Shown one piece after another: positions 22,564-32,178 of a DNA stretch of 40,016 bases (positions within the stretch are counted from its first letter, which is position 1; each line of letters starts with the position of its first letter). The DNA is from Evansella tamaricis (lineage in GTDB: Bacteria; Bacillota; Bacilli; Bacillales; Salisediminibacteriaceae): contig NZ_JAHQCS010000090.1 in NCBI RefSeq assembly GCF_019042215.1, positions 1 through 40,016 of the forward strand, written 5' to 3'. Both the position numbers and the translations under genes were made by a program. The notes under the pieces were generated by a model. The model saw nothing but the letters and a program-made list of their open reading frames with translations. It had not been told where the DNA came from and did not search any database.

Positions 22564-23544
22564 ATGATGAAGAAAGCAATTTATTTATTGGTGTTACTTG
22601 CGTTGATCGTTGTACCGATTCTTAGTGCATGTGGTGATGGTGAGGAAGCAACTGGTGGGGATTCTGGCGGAGATTCTGATGGTGATAAGTTCAAGATTGG
22701 TATTCTAGCACCTGCAGTTACCCATGGGTGGGTTGCAGCAGTTGCCTATCATGCAGAAGAACGTGCCAAAGAGTTATCAGGTGAAATTGAGTATCAAATC
22801 CAAACAAGCAGTAATGCAGAAGAAATGACTTCCCAGTTAGATGACTTAATGACTTGGGGAGCAGAAGCGATCGTTGCATTTCCTCAGTGGGAAGGGATGG
22901 AAGTACCCATTCAAACAGCGTTAGATGCTGGAATTGAAGTTGTAAACTTTGATATTGTTATTGATGCAGAAGGCGTGTACCGTGTTGCTGGTGACAATGA
23001 AGACATGGGTATTCAAGGAGCTCACTATATCGTAGACAAGATTGGTACAGAGGGAAATGTAGTTATTCTTGAAGTTCCTTCTTCTGGATCTGTCTCTGAA
23101 TTAAGGAACAAAGGGTTTGTGGAAACTGTTGCAGAAATTGCTCCTGATTTAAACTTACTCACTTATGCTACCCAGTTTACACGGGAAGATGGTCTTAGTG
23201 ATTTTGCTGATATCCTAACAAGCAATAGCCAAATTGATGCCGTTTATTCTATGGACGACGAAACTTCCATCGGTGTTTTACAAGCAATTCGCGAAGCTGG
23301 TAGAACGGATATTCAAGTCATCACTGGCGGTGGAGGAATGCAAGAATACTTTAATATGATGCCAGAGAATGATGATATTTGGATTCAATCTGCATTATAC
23401 AGTCCAGCAATGGTAAAGGATGCAGTTGATGTTGCGCTTAAAGTATTAAAAGGGGAAGAAGTGGAGCAGGTGACTGTTATTCCAACAACAGTGGTGGACA
23501 GGGATAATTATGAAGATTTCCTAGATGAAAACTCACCTTACTAA
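22564..23544 (+). CDS. Sugar-binding lipoprotein of an RbsB-type ABC importer
   Basis: The 326-aa substrate-binding protein has a lipoprotein signal ending PILSAC (C23), a Gly/Asp/Glu linker, and a periplasmic-binding-protein type 1 fold (KIGILAPAVTHGWVAAVAYHAEERA; AIVAFPQWEGMEVPIQTALDAGIEVVNFDIVI; NVVILEVPSSGSVSELRNKGF; DAVYSMDDETSIGVLQAIREAG). It is anchored outside the membrane and delivers sugar to the permease encoded at 25152. GGGGGAT precedes the ATG. The binding-site aromatic and acidic residues do not allow me to name the sugar. Confidence 0.92.
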   Translation: MMKKAIYLLVLLALIVVPILSACGDGEEATGGDSGGDSDGDKFKIGILAPAVTHGWVAAVAYHAEERAKELSGEIEYQIQTSSNAEEMTSQLDDLMTWGAEAIVAFPQWEGMEVPIQTALDAGIEVVNFDIVIDAEGVYRVAGDNEDMGIQGAHYIVDKIGTEGNVVILEVPSSGSVSELRNKGFVETVAEIAPDLNLLTYATQFTREDGLSDFADILTSNSQIDAVYSMDDETSIGVLQAIREAGRTDIQVITGGGGMQEYFNMMPENDDIWIQSALYSPAMVKDAVDVALKVLKGEEVEQVTVIPTTVVDRDNYEDFLDENSPY

Positions 23545-23589
23545 GTCCTAGGTTTTTCCTTAAAAAACGAAAAGAATAAAGGAGGGGTT

Positions 23590-25131
23590 ATGGCATGGCA
23601 AAGCTATAGCCTCTCTTTTAATCAAAGATGTGGAAGTGATTTCATGATAATAGAGATGAAAAATATAAAAAAGTCTTTCGGAAGCAATAATGTCCTTAAA
23701 GATGTCTCCTTATCGATGAAAGGTGGAGAAATATGTGCCTTGCTCGGGGAAAATGGGGCTGGGAAATCAACACTCATGAACATTCTAGGAGGAGTTCATC
23801 AAATGGACTCAGGCTCTATCATCGTTGATGAAAAACAAGTGGAATTCAATACACCGGTTGATTCTCAGAAAACTGGTATCGCTTTTATTCACCAGGAACT
23901 AAATTTAATCAATGATTTACCAATTTATGAAAACATGTTTCTTGGCCGAGAATTGAAAACGAAACGGGGAAGCTTAGACCTGGAAAAAATGTTTGACGAA
24001 ACAGAGAAAATGTTTAAGCGGATGAATGTGGATTTGGATCCAAATAAAATGGTTCGTGAATTAGATTCTTCCTATAAACAGATTGTGGAAATATGCCGGG
24101 CGATGATGACAGATGCATCCATCATTATCATGGATGAACCGACCACTTCCTTAACGGATCAAGAGATAGAACGTGTTTTTAACATGATGAAAACGTTAAA
24201 GAACCACAATGTGGGGATCATTTTTATATCCCACAAACTTAATGAGGTCATGACAATCTGCGACAGATATCTTGTCCTTCGGGATGGGAACCTCGTAGCA
24301 GAAGGGGCTATCAGTGATGTGACAACAAAGGATCTTGCAAGATTTATGGTTGGTCATGATGTGAGAACGGAGCCACTATTGAGGGAGAAAAAACTAGGAG
24401 AAGAGATTCTCAGAGTGGAAGGTCTTACTTATAAACATAACTTTAAAGATATACATTTTTCTATTAGAGCAGGGGAAATTCTTGGGGTTACGGGACTTCT
24501 TGGAGATGGGCGAAGTGAACTCTTTCAGTCCATCTTTGGAGCAGATGGGATTTCATCTGGAAAAATATATTTAAATGGAAAACAAGTGAAAATTTCTAGT
24601 ACTACTGAGGCTATAAGTAAAGGAATTGCTTATCTTCCGAGAAACAGGAAAGAAAATGCCATTATAAAAGATATGAATATTAGGGAAAATGCTTCAATTG
24701 TAACTTGGCCCAAGTTTTCCAATCGAGGGATAATTAATACTCAAAAACATGAAGAGACGTTTGATGAACATCGCAAAGTCCTTCATTTAAAAATGGGAAA
24801 AATGACAGACAATATAACTAGTCTATCCGGTGGAAACCAGCAAAAAGTTGTTTTAGCAAAATGGCTGGCCGCTGAACCGAAACTCCTAATTCTAGACAAC
24901 CCTACACAAGGGGTGGATGTGGGAGCTAAAGAAGATATTTACGATATCATATTAAAACTGGCAGCTGAAAAGATTGCAGTCGTTGTCCTCTCCAGTGAAG
25001 CCCATGAAATTATTCGTGTATGCGACCGGACCCTTGTCATGTACCACGGAGTTATTCAAGGGGAAGTATCTGGGGAAGAAATGAATGAGCATAATATCAT
25101 GAGTCTTGCTACAGGTGGACAGCTGACATAG
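23590..25131 (+). CDS. RbsA/XylG-type sugar ABC transporter ATPase (two ATP-binding domains)
   Basis: Domain 1 has Walker A GENGAGKST and Walker B IIIMDEPTTSLT. Domain 2 has a degenerate Walker A (GLLGDGRSE), the signature LSGGNQQKVVLAKWL, and a Walker B reading LLILDNPTQGVD with Asn in place of the usual Glu. One degenerate site is normal for this family; the Asn probably belongs to that site. GGAGGGG (23581-23587) is only about 4 nt before ATG 23590, giving 513 aa with an atypical 18-residue prefix; ATG 23644 (MIIEMKNIKKSFG) would give the standard family start. A four-codon frame MAKL-stop begins at 23595. The start is uncertain; function is not. Confidence 0.92.
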   Translation: MAWQSYSLSFNQRCGSDFMIIEMKNIKKSFGSNNVLKDVSLSMKGGEICALLGENGAGKSTLMNILGGVHQMDSGSIIVDEKQVEFNTPVDSQKTGIAFIHQELNLINDLPIYENMFLGRELKTKRGSLDLEKMFDETEKMFKRMNVDLDPNKMVRELDSSYKQIVEICRAMMTDASIIIMDEPTTSLTDQEIERVFNMMKTLKNHNVGIIFISHKLNEVMTICDRYLVLRDGNLVAEGAISDVTTKDLARFMVGHDVRTEPLLREKKLGEEILRVEGLTYKHNFKDIHFSIRAGEILGVTGLLGDGRSELFQSIFGADGISSGKIYLNGKQVKISSTTEAISKGIAYLPRNRKENAIIKDMNIRENASIVTWPKFSNRGIINTQKHEETFDEHRKVLHLKMGKMTDNITSLSGGNQQKVVLAKWLAAEPKLLILDNPTQGVDVGAKEDIYDIILKLAAEKIAVVVLSSEAHEIIRVCDRTLVMYHGVIQGEVSGEEMNEHNIMSLATGGQLT

Positions 25132-25151
25132 GAAGGGAGAGGAAGTGAACG

Positions 25152-26219
25152 ATGGAAACAAAACCAGCTACAGATAAGGAAAAAAACACAGGTAAAAAAA
25201 GAAACTTCTTTGAATGGTTTAAATATAAATGGTCAAATGAGCCACTTTTTAGCACGGCAATCGCTCTAGTTGTCATGGTTATCTTGCAAACTTTAGTATT
25301 GGGCTTTGATTATGATTCCGTTGGCAGCTGGTTTCAAGCATGGACCAATAACTGGATCAATATTTTAAGAAACAATGCTGGGGTTGCGATCGTTGCTTTA
25401 GGTATGACTCTTGTCATTATGACTGGGGGCATCGATTTAGCAGTTGGGTCAACATTAGTTGCCACGGGTGCATTCACGATGGTACTCCTTGATACGGGTA
25501 ACAGGGGACTCTTAGGGATCATGGGGATGACAGGAATTCCCGCATTTATCGTAACAATACTCCTTGTGATGGCCCTGGGATATTTACTTGGTTCCCTTAT
25601 AGGGGTAACCATTACAAAAGGAAAGGTGCCCCCATTCATTGCCACGTTGGGTGCCATGATGATTTTCCGAAGTGTCACGCAGCACTTTATGCAAGGATAC
25701 AATACAACGGTACCAACGGAATTCTTGCAAATTGCCAGTTTTAAAATTGGAAATGTAATGATCATGCCAATTATTTATTGGGCAGTCATTGCCTATATCC
25801 TTTATTATGTATCAAAGCGTACGACATTTGGCAGACAAATCATCGCTGTTGGATCAAATGAACGTGCTGCCCGACTTTCCGGTGTGAATGTGAACAAAGT
25901 TAAACTTCGTGTATATGCATTAATGGGACTTCTCGTATCCATTGCCGCAATCATTCAAGTATCCAGGATCGGATCCATGGACTTCTCCAATGCAGGCCGT
26001 GGAATGGAAATGGATGCCATTGCTGCTGCAGTTGTTGGTGGAACAAGCATGAGTGGCGGACGAGGATTTATTATGGGAACCGTGTATGGAATGTTAATCA
26101 TTGCCGTCATGAACAATCTATTAAACTTGTTTGGTGTCCCTCCGTTTTTAAGAGAAGCCTTTAAAGGATTTATTGTAATCTGTGCCGTGTTGCTTCAGAA
26201 AAAACAGCAAGATTCGTAA
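25152..26219 (+). CDS. RbsC-type sugar ABC transporter permease
   Basis: The 355-aa integral membrane protein has a charged cytoplasmic N-terminus (about 1-33) and roughly 8-10 membrane segments. Family motifs include ALGMTLVIMTGGIDLAVGST, GKVPPFIATLGAMMIFRSVTQ, AVGSNERAARLSGVNVNKVKLRVYALMG and AIAAAVVGGTSMSGGRGFIMGT. It forms the channel used with the ATPase encoded at 23590 and the binding protein encoded at 22564. Twenty nt separate it from the ATPase gene, with a purine-rich ribosome binding site. It is the last gene of the unit. Confidence 0.95.
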   Translation: METKPATDKEKNTGKKRNFFEWFKYKWSNEPLFSTAIALVVMVILQTLVLGFDYDSVGSWFQAWTNNWINILRNNAGVAIVALGMTLVIMTGGIDLAVGSTLVATGAFTMVLLDTGNRGLLGIMGMTGIPAFIVTILLVMALGYLLGSLIGVTITKGKVPPFIATLGAMMIFRSVTQHFMQGYNTTVPTEFLQIASFKIGNVMIMPIIYWAVIAYILYYVSKRTTFGRQIIAVGSNERAARLSGVNVNKVKLRVYALMGLLVSIAAIIQVSRIGSMDFSNAGRGMEMDAIAAAVVGGTSMSGGRGFIMGTVYGMLIIAVMNNLLNLFGVPPFLREAFKGFIVICAVLLQKKQQDS

Positions 26220-26225
26220 CTTTAA

Positions 26226-26262
26226 AATAACCTCGCCCCTGTTGGGATCGGGGTTATTTTTT
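26226..26262 (+). terminator. Rho-independent terminator of the sugar ABC operon
   Basis: AATAACCTCG...CGGGGTTATT pair through a long stem (26226-26258, one internal bulge and a G-U pair) followed by a run of T. It lies a few bases after the permease stop. Confidence 0.85.
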
Positions 26263-26412
26263 GATAAAACGGACCTCTAATGATAGCTAACCAGAAGTGC
26301 CTATATATAGCGTGTGATAATGAGTGGACTTGAGATTCCCCTTAAAGAATGGTGTAATTGTTCTCATAGATTAGTATAATTATAGAAGAATTCATTTTTC
26401 AGGGGGTGTCTA

Positions 26413-27678
26413 ATGCGTCTTTTTAAATATATTGTTTCACTAGCTCTAGTTACTATGTTGCTAATATTTATCTTTAAAGTAGAAGACTTAAGGGAATTTT
26501 CTTTCGAGAATGTGTTAGGAACTGCCATTAATGGTCAGACAGCAGATGAACTACCAGATCAAAACGAACCAGTTCCTCAAAACAGGAATATTAATTCATA
26601 CGAATCCTCTCCGCAAGAGCAGGATGTAAAAGAAGAATCTGTTGATCAGATAATTGAAAGTACCCTTTATGATGTTATTTTAAATGCCTTCTTAGAAGGG
26701 AAAAGGGAAATTAATGTTGCTCATTTAAGCCTTGACAGTGACGAGGTTTTCGGTGTGAGGGAGCAGGTCTTGGAGGACTATCCAGAAATATTCTATTTTG
26801 AACACACAGGAAGTCATTTTTGGACCGATGGAAAACTGGAATTTAATTATCGGTATTCCGAAGAGAACTTGGAGCAAGTGAGAACAGAATTGGATGAAAA
26901 AGTAGAGGACATCCTGAAGGAGACGATTGAACCAGGCATGTCAGACTTGCAAAAGATCATCGAACTGCATGATTATGTTGTGTTAAATACCGCTTATGAT
27001 TATGATAATTATCTCAATGGGACAGTACCAGATCTATCGTATACATCCTATGGTGCTCTCATCAATGGGGTGGCAGTTTGTGATGGTTATACGAAAGCGA
27101 TGAATTTATTACTTCGGGAAGTTGGCATCGAATCCAAATATGTGGTCGGCGAAGCGAATGGTGACGGTCACTCTTGGAATTTGATTAATCTTGACGGCGA
27201 GTGGTACCACTTAGATGCTACTTGGAATGATCCCGTTCCAGATCAAGAAGGTCAGGTCAGATACAAATATTTCCTGGTCACTGACGATTTATTAATAAGA
27301 GACCACATATGGAACCGCGGGGATTATCCGAAGGCAACGAGTGATCGATTCTCTTATTTTCAAGGGATGGAACATGCCAAACGAATCGGGGACATGATTT
27401 ATTATACAGATGATGAGTATTTATTCAGTATTCATATCACTGGTAGTGATCACCGAAAGATTTCAGATGTGAGAGCATATAACATTGCAGTTGGCACAGA
27501 TTACATTTATTTCAGCAACTACTCCCACGGCGGGCATTTATTTAAGGTGAAAAAAGACGGTAGTGGCTTGACGAATCTTAATTCGATCCACTCCGAAGAA
27601 ATCGTCCTAGAGGATGGTATATTGCACTACACCGACCAATCGACAATGGAGCGAAAGTCAATCCAGGTAGACGATTAA
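26413..27678 (+). CDS. Membrane-anchored transglutaminase-like protein
   Basis: The 421-aa protein has one N-terminal membrane segment (about 5-22), a disordered acidic linker (40-75), a helical region (75-175) and a transglutaminase-like domain (about 180-300) with its triad: C223 in NGVAVCDGYT, H253 in GDGHSWN and D268 in LDATWNDP. The tail (about 310-421) has repeated Tyr-rich strands like DUF5050 propellers (IGDMIYYTDDEYLFSI; VGTDYIYFSNY). The catalytic domain should sit outside the cell. Such proteins act as proteases, cross-linkers or peptidoglycan-related enzymes; which applies here is unknown. It is followed by a strong terminator and two giant surface protein genes. Confidence 0.88.
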   Translation: MRLFKYIVSLALVTMLLIFIFKVEDLREFSFENVLGTAINGQTADELPDQNEPVPQNRNINSYESSPQEQDVKEESVDQIIESTLYDVILNAFLEGKREINVAHLSLDSDEVFGVREQVLEDYPEIFYFEHTGSHFWTDGKLEFNYRYSEENLEQVRTELDEKVEDILKETIEPGMSDLQKIIELHDYVVLNTAYDYDNYLNGTVPDLSYTSYGALINGVAVCDGYTKAMNLLLREVGIESKYVVGEANGDGHSWNLINLDGEWYHLDATWNDPVPDQEGQVRYKYFLVTDDLLIRDHIWNRGDYPKATSDRFSYFQGMEHAKRIGDMIYYTDDEYLFSIHITGSDHRKISDVRAYNIAVGTDYIYFSNYSHGGHLFKVKKDGSGLTNLNSIHSEEIVLEDGILHYTDQSTMERKSIQVDD

Positions 27679-28015
27679 AATGATCTCAAAGTTTTTTTAT
27701 ATGACTTAATAAAATTAAGGATAAGCTTTTAACATTGGAATCTTATACAAAAAAACTCCTACTTGAATCGAGTAGGGGATTTTTTTTGGTATAGAACATT
27801 TTTTGAGACACTAAAATCAATTTTCCTAAAAAACTTCCAAAAAAGTGACAGATTTCAAAACAAATGACCAGATATTGAATGGTAGAATACTGTCGAATTC
27901 TATATAATTATGTTAATTGTAGTATAAAAGTAATAGTTCTAAATTCCTTATGAGGGGTGATTTGATCAAAAAACATAGTAGTATTAGACTAAATTACTAG
28001 AAAAGAGGAAGAATT
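27679..28015. other. Intergenic region before the first giant surface protein
   Basis: It contains the terminator at 27756-27787 and an AT-rich leader. A possible 12-codon leader frame (TTG 27962 to TAG 28000, MIKKHSSIRLNY) lies just upstream of the surface protein gene behind GAGGGGTGA, at very short spacing. TATAAT-like boxes occur near 27902-27907, without a good -35. Confidence 0.5.
27756..27787 (+). terminator. Terminator of the transglutaminase-like gene
   Basis: CTCCTACT (27756-27763) pairs with AGTAGGGG (27771-27778) over a 7-nt loop, followed by eight T. It is preceded by an A-run, so it could also work on the - strand. Confidence 0.85.
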
Positions 28016-31000
28016 ATGTCGAGGAAAAATCGCAGGGTACTAACTAAAATGACATCTATACTTCTTGTTGTTTTATTAGTCTTTGGAATTGGGACACCAG
28101 CATTTGCTCATTCATCACCTCCTAGTCCATCCATCAGTTTTACACTGGATAAGATGCAACATATATCGTCTCCATCAGCTGATGTTATTTTAGACTTGGA
28201 AATTGACTTTAAAGATTTCACTTTCGCACCGGAAGAGACACGTGATTATGTTATTAAGGTGAAGAACGCAGCTGGGGAAGAGATTGGTAATGATGCTGGA
28301 CATTTTGAAAGTAACGGTTCAAAAAATCACTCGTTAACATTTGATACTGCAGCATCACCACTTTCAGCGGGGAATTATACGATTATTGTTTCTTCTGGAT
28401 ATGCGCAAACGGCATACGAAGATTATGAAATTGTCCAGAGGGAATATGTGAGTGAATCAATTGATTCTACCTCTGTCTGGGTAAATTACGATCTTAAACC
28501 TTGGACTGCAAGAAATCAATTACCTTCGACGATCACGATCAGTGATAATGAAGGTAAAACATACGATCAAACTATAACATGGCAGTTCGACAAAAAATTC
28601 TTTTCCTCGAAAAGTTCAGGTGTAAGTCAAAGCTTGACTGGTACATACGAAGCACCAAGGGGAGTAGAAAATGTACCAGAAACAGTGTCTGGAGAAGTAA
28701 AAGTCAAGTATATCCCATTAAAGGTTACTGGTAACGAAGATAGAGACATCCGTTACGGCAGCGGAATATGGGGTCTACCAAATAACGTCACAATTCATTT
28801 AAACAAACGTGGTCAATGGCGATATGGTGCCGTAATCTGGGATACGAAGGGTATAAATACCTCTACTCTAGGCGAGCACACCATTACTGGTAGGATTCTC
28901 GTGAAGGATGAAACCATTGACTGGAGCCATTTCTCTAAAAATGTTTCAACAGTGAGAAATGTGGTGAAAACAGATTTCCATTCCCTTGTTTCAACGGTAG
29001 ACGATGTGACAGTTGACGCAGGGACAAAATTTCCGTTAAGAGAATTCCCTTCTTCTGTCACTATTAGGGATGCTGGTAATCATTGGGGACAATTTAAAAA
29101 TAATTATCAATCAGACGTAAATTGGAGTTGGGAAGACAAATACAATAGAAGCGAACCAGGTGTATATTCCGTAACAGGTGAGGTAGAAGTACCTGAATTT
29201 TTCAACGAGTTCGATCAAGTACTTAACCGAACTGTAACGGTAAAACCGTATATTCACTCTGTTGTAAATCCAGCAGGAAAAGGTGTCACAGTATATTGGG
29301 GAACAGATCTGAGCGATATATCACTCCCAAAAAGTGGAGATGTTCTATTGTATCGTGGAGCTAAAAAGTTCTTTGGGAAAAAATCAGTTGATCTATCTTC
29401 CAGTGATTGGGGAAGTAAGTTCTATAACAGCCAGAAACCGGGCACTTACACGGTTTGGAATCATTTCGAAATGAATCAGATTATAGATCACTCTGAGTTT
29501 ACAAACTACAAACGGGTTCCATTATTATTCAGTACAAAAGTAACTGTACTGGACCCTTATGTTACTGGAATAAGTAAAGTGGATGATCTTGATGAGTTCA
29601 TCGGTACAGATGAGTCATCTGTTCTTTCTAAATTGCCTGAAAAAACAAAAGTAACGGTTCAAGGTGTTGATTCCTTTGAAGATTCAGAGATATATGCAAA
29701 TCTAGAATGGAGAAGTAAGAGACGATCACCATATGATGAAAACAAAACCGGCACATATACATTTGTCGGGACCGTAACTGGCTATACGGATGAAAAAGGG
29801 GATCATGTCAATGTTACCAAGCATCCAAAACGTCAGTACGAAAAAATAGAAGTTGACGTAACAGTGAAGCTTCCGGAAGTGGTAGAAGTGGATGTCTTTA
29901 ATATTTTAAGAGATTCCTACTCCTTTATTAATGGAACTTCTGAATCAGTTGTAAACTTTGCACTTCCTTACAGCATTCGTTTAAAGGATGAGCGTGGTCA
30001 GAGGGTTAATGTCAATGGATTAAAGTGGAACATTGAAGACTTTAACGCCACACCAGATGAAAGAACGGAATTCAGAGCAACAGCAACGATTGATCTTGCT
30101 GCCTACAACCTTTCTTATGGTAAAGAAAACACATTAGTTCTTGATACAAAAGTCATAGTTGGTAATCCTTATATTGTGGATGTACTAGAATATCCATATA
30201 AACTTCTGCCAAGAAACTATACTAGTTTCGAAGTAGCAAATGGTACTCTGGAAACTGATGTTCCATTCCCAGAAACGGTTAAGGTGTTGGATAACCGTGG
30301 GGTTGAGCACGATGTTCCAGTAGTGTGGGATTTCGTACGTTTTCCATCTTATAACCCTTATAGAGAGGGAAGTTATTACGCTACAGGAGAATTACTACCT
30401 CCAAAGACGTTGGATAATGGTATTGCAGTTTCCCGAAAGGCATATGTGAAAGTGGATGTGAAGAAACCACACATCGTTGATTTTGATTCGGACTTCCGTT
30501 TTACTGTCGATCATCTGACTTCAGCGAAGGAGATCAAAGGAAAGAAAGATTTCCCTAGAAACATTGTGGTAACGGATAATCGTGGAGATAATAAACACAG
30601 TGTGGTTACTTGGGATTTCTCTACTTTTGATCCATCTGTTCCAGGGGAGCATACTGTAAGTGGATCATTCTCATTACCAAAGGGAGTAATTCAATCCACT
30701 CCGGCAACGGAATTAACAACTTCCATGACGATAGAAGTTCTGGACCCATATATTGTAGATGTGGAAGTTACACAACAGAAACATGTTGTTGATTATGGAA
30801 CAAGATCAGATAAAGTCGTAAGTCATTTACCAACGAAAGGCACCATTACAGACAGTGCCGGTGTGGATCATGAAGTAGTTATTACGTGGGCGCACGAAAG
30901 CTATAACCGTCACCAAGAAGGGGATCAGACTTTCGTTGGAACTTTTAGTTTACCTAAAGGTGTTACCTTAAAATCTGGCGATGTACTGACTGATTTCTAC

Positions 31001-31834
31001 TTCGAGACAACGGTAACAATTCGTCAAGATTTATTTGAGAAGCACAAACATGTAACAAATGAAGAAATCGCCAGTATTGGAACGGAGAAAAATCTGGTTG
31101 TTGATTTAACCAATGAAGATGACGTGAATGAAGTTCGTTTATCTAACGAGCAAGTTCAGCAAATGAAACAATTAGGTTTAGACCTGAAAGTAGTTAAAAA
31201 TGATTTGGAAATTACAGTTCCACTGGAGAATTTCGAAGATGATCTAGAAGATGACATCCGTTTATATGTGGATCGTTTAGCAAAGGATCCAGTTGTTTTG
31301 GAAAAATCAAATGAAACTTCCAGCTCTATCTACAAGTTTACATTAATGAAAGGTGAAACAGCACTTAACCTTTTTGATTATGATATCGAACTAGTTTTCC
31401 TAGTAGATGATATTGGGGATCAAGATCCTAACGATCTCAAACTCTATTATTGGAATCCAACAACCGAAGAATGGGAGCTAATCGGTGGAGAATACCGAGA
31501 TGGCATGTTATATTCCAGCACTGGCCACTTCAGTATTTTCGGTGTCTTCAATCAACAACTATTTGCCGTACCGGCAGAAGATGATGACACTAATGAACCG
31601 ACACCAACAGATGGTGATACTGATCAACCAGTTGATGAAGAAAAACCTGGTACGATTGAGCCATCCGAAGAAGAGGAAGTGGCTCCGGTAACTGAATCAC
31701 CAAAGAAAGACAGTCAGTTACCAAGCACGGCAACGTCTTATTACAATTGGATTCTACTTGGAATATTCCTGATTCTCCTTGGTGCAGCTTTTGCTGTTAG
31801 AGAGCGTTTTGGGAAAAATAGAGTACTAGTTTAG
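28016..31834 (+). CDS. Giant surface protein with Ig-like repeats and LPSTA sorting signal
   Basis: The 1272-aa protein has a Sec signal peptide (VVLLVFGIGTPAFAHS), an N-terminal strand-rich domain (about 32-140), then nine repeats of about 80-105 residues of the Big_4 type. Each carries a proline-rich start (LPSTITI, LPNNVTIH, FPSSVTIR, LPEKTKV, FPETVKV, FPRNIVV), a middle W-x-W or WDF strand, and GxYxVxGxx near the end; successive repeats are joined by DPYIVDV-like linkers. After about 1010 comes a domain ending GHFSIFGVFN, then an acidic Pro/Thr spacer and a wall-sorting signal LPSTA (1235), hydrophobic segment and basic tail. It is probably a cell-wall-attached stalk or adhesin. GAGGAAG precedes the ATG. 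Confidence 0.88.
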   Translation: MSRKNRRVLTKMTSILLVVLLVFGIGTPAFAHSSPPSPSISFTLDKMQHISSPSADVILDLEIDFKDFTFAPEETRDYVIKVKNAAGEEIGNDAGHFESNGSKNHSLTFDTAASPLSAGNYTIIVSSGYAQTAYEDYEIVQREYVSESIDSTSVWVNYDLKPWTARNQLPSTITISDNEGKTYDQTITWQFDKKFFSSKSSGVSQSLTGTYEAPRGVENVPETVSGEVKVKYIPLKVTGNEDRDIRYGSGIWGLPNNVTIHLNKRGQWRYGAVIWDTKGINTSTLGEHTITGRILVKDETIDWSHFSKNVSTVRNVVKTDFHSLVSTVDDVTVDAGTKFPLREFPSSVTIRDAGNHWGQFKNNYQSDVNWSWEDKYNRSEPGVYSVTGEVEVPEFFNEFDQVLNRTVTVKPYIHSVVNPAGKGVTVYWGTDLSDISLPKSGDVLLYRGAKKFFGKKSVDLSSSDWGSKFYNSQKPGTYTVWNHFEMNQIIDHSEFTNYKRVPLLFSTKVTVLDPYVTGISKVDDLDEFIGTDESSVLSKLPEKTKVTVQGVDSFEDSEIYANLEWRSKRRSPYDENKTGTYTFVGTVTGYTDEKGDHVNVTKHPKRQYEKIEVDVTVKLPEVVEVDVFNILRDSYSFINGTSESVVNFALPYSIRLKDERGQRVNVNGLKWNIEDFNATPDERTEFRATATIDLAAYNLSYGKENTLVLDTKVIVGNPYIVDVLEYPYKLLPRNYTSFEVANGTLETDVPFPETVKVLDNRGVEHDVPVVWDFVRFPSYNPYREGSYYATGELLPPKTLDNGIAVSRKAYVKVDVKKPHIVDFDSDFRFTVDHLTSAKEIKGKKDFPRNIVVTDNRGDNKHSVVTWDFSTFDPSVPGEHTVSGSFSLPKGVIQSTPATELTTSMTIEVLDPYIVDVEVTQQKHVVDYGTRSDKVVSHLPTKGTITDSAGVDHEVVITWAHESYNRHQEGDQTFVGTFSLPKGVTLKSGDVLTDFYFETTVTIRQDLFEKHKHVTNEEIASIGTEKNLVVDLTNEDDVNEVRLSNEQVQQMKQLGLDLKVVKNDLEITVPLENFEDDLEDDIRLYVDRLAKDPVVLEKSNETSSSIYKFTLMKGETALNLFDYDIELVFLVDDIGDQDPNDLKLYYWNPTTEEWELIGGEYRDGMLYSSTGHFSIFGVFNQQLFAVPAEDDDTNEPTPTDGDTDQPVDEEKPGTIEPSEEEEVAPVTESPKKDSQLPSTATSYYNWILLGIFLILLGAAFAVRERFGKNRVLV

Positions 31835-31854
31835 TTATCGTATTTATGTCCATG

Positions 31855-31885
31855 GCAAGGGTGTGTTGAACACCCTTGCTTCTTT
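31855..31885 (+). terminator. Terminator of the first giant surface protein gene
   Basis: GCAAGGGTG (31855-31863) pairs perfectly with CACCCTTGC (31871-31879) over a 7-nt loop, followed by TTCTTTTATTT. Confidence 0.85.
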
Positions 31886-32075
31886 TATTTGGAAGATACT
31901 TCATTTAGTCACTAATTGCAGACTAACTACGAAGAAAATTGTCGAACTTTTAAAAAAATATAAGAAAAAGTACCTAGTTCTAAAATCCTTTTTATGCTTT
32001 AATTAAACTATATTTATTGTGACAAAAGGGTTAATAGATTCTCACAAAAGGAGTAGGTGTCAACAGAGAGGTACA

Positions 32076-32113
32076 GTTCATTAAACTTTCATAAGGTGTT
32101 CTATTTAATGAAC
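32076..32113. promoter_or_regulatory. Leader inverted repeat before the second giant surface protein
   Basis: GTTCATTAAA (32076-32085) and TTTAATGAAC (32104-32113) are perfectly complementary with an 18-nt loop. It may be an operator or an mRNA leader hairpin; there is no T-run, so it is not a terminator. Confidence 0.5.
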
Positions 32114-32178
32114 AAAGATTGATTTGAGTTAACTGAAAATTTAAACAATATAGGTATTTTATGGAAGGAGTTACTGAA

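Larger units (their letters stand above)
31835..32178. other. Intergenic region between the two giant surface protein genes
   Basis: It contains a strong terminator (31855-31885) and a perfect 10-bp inverted repeat (32076-32113) in the leader of the second gene. AAAGGAG (32047-32053) upstream of GTG 32057 opens a 21-codon frame across that palindrome. No clear promoter consensus was found. Confidence 0.5.

Noticed and set aside
24880-24930. Asn for Glu in Walker B of the second ATPase domain as an inactivating mutation
   Set aside because: RbsA-type proteins normally have one degenerate ATP site in this half, so the transporter is probably functional.
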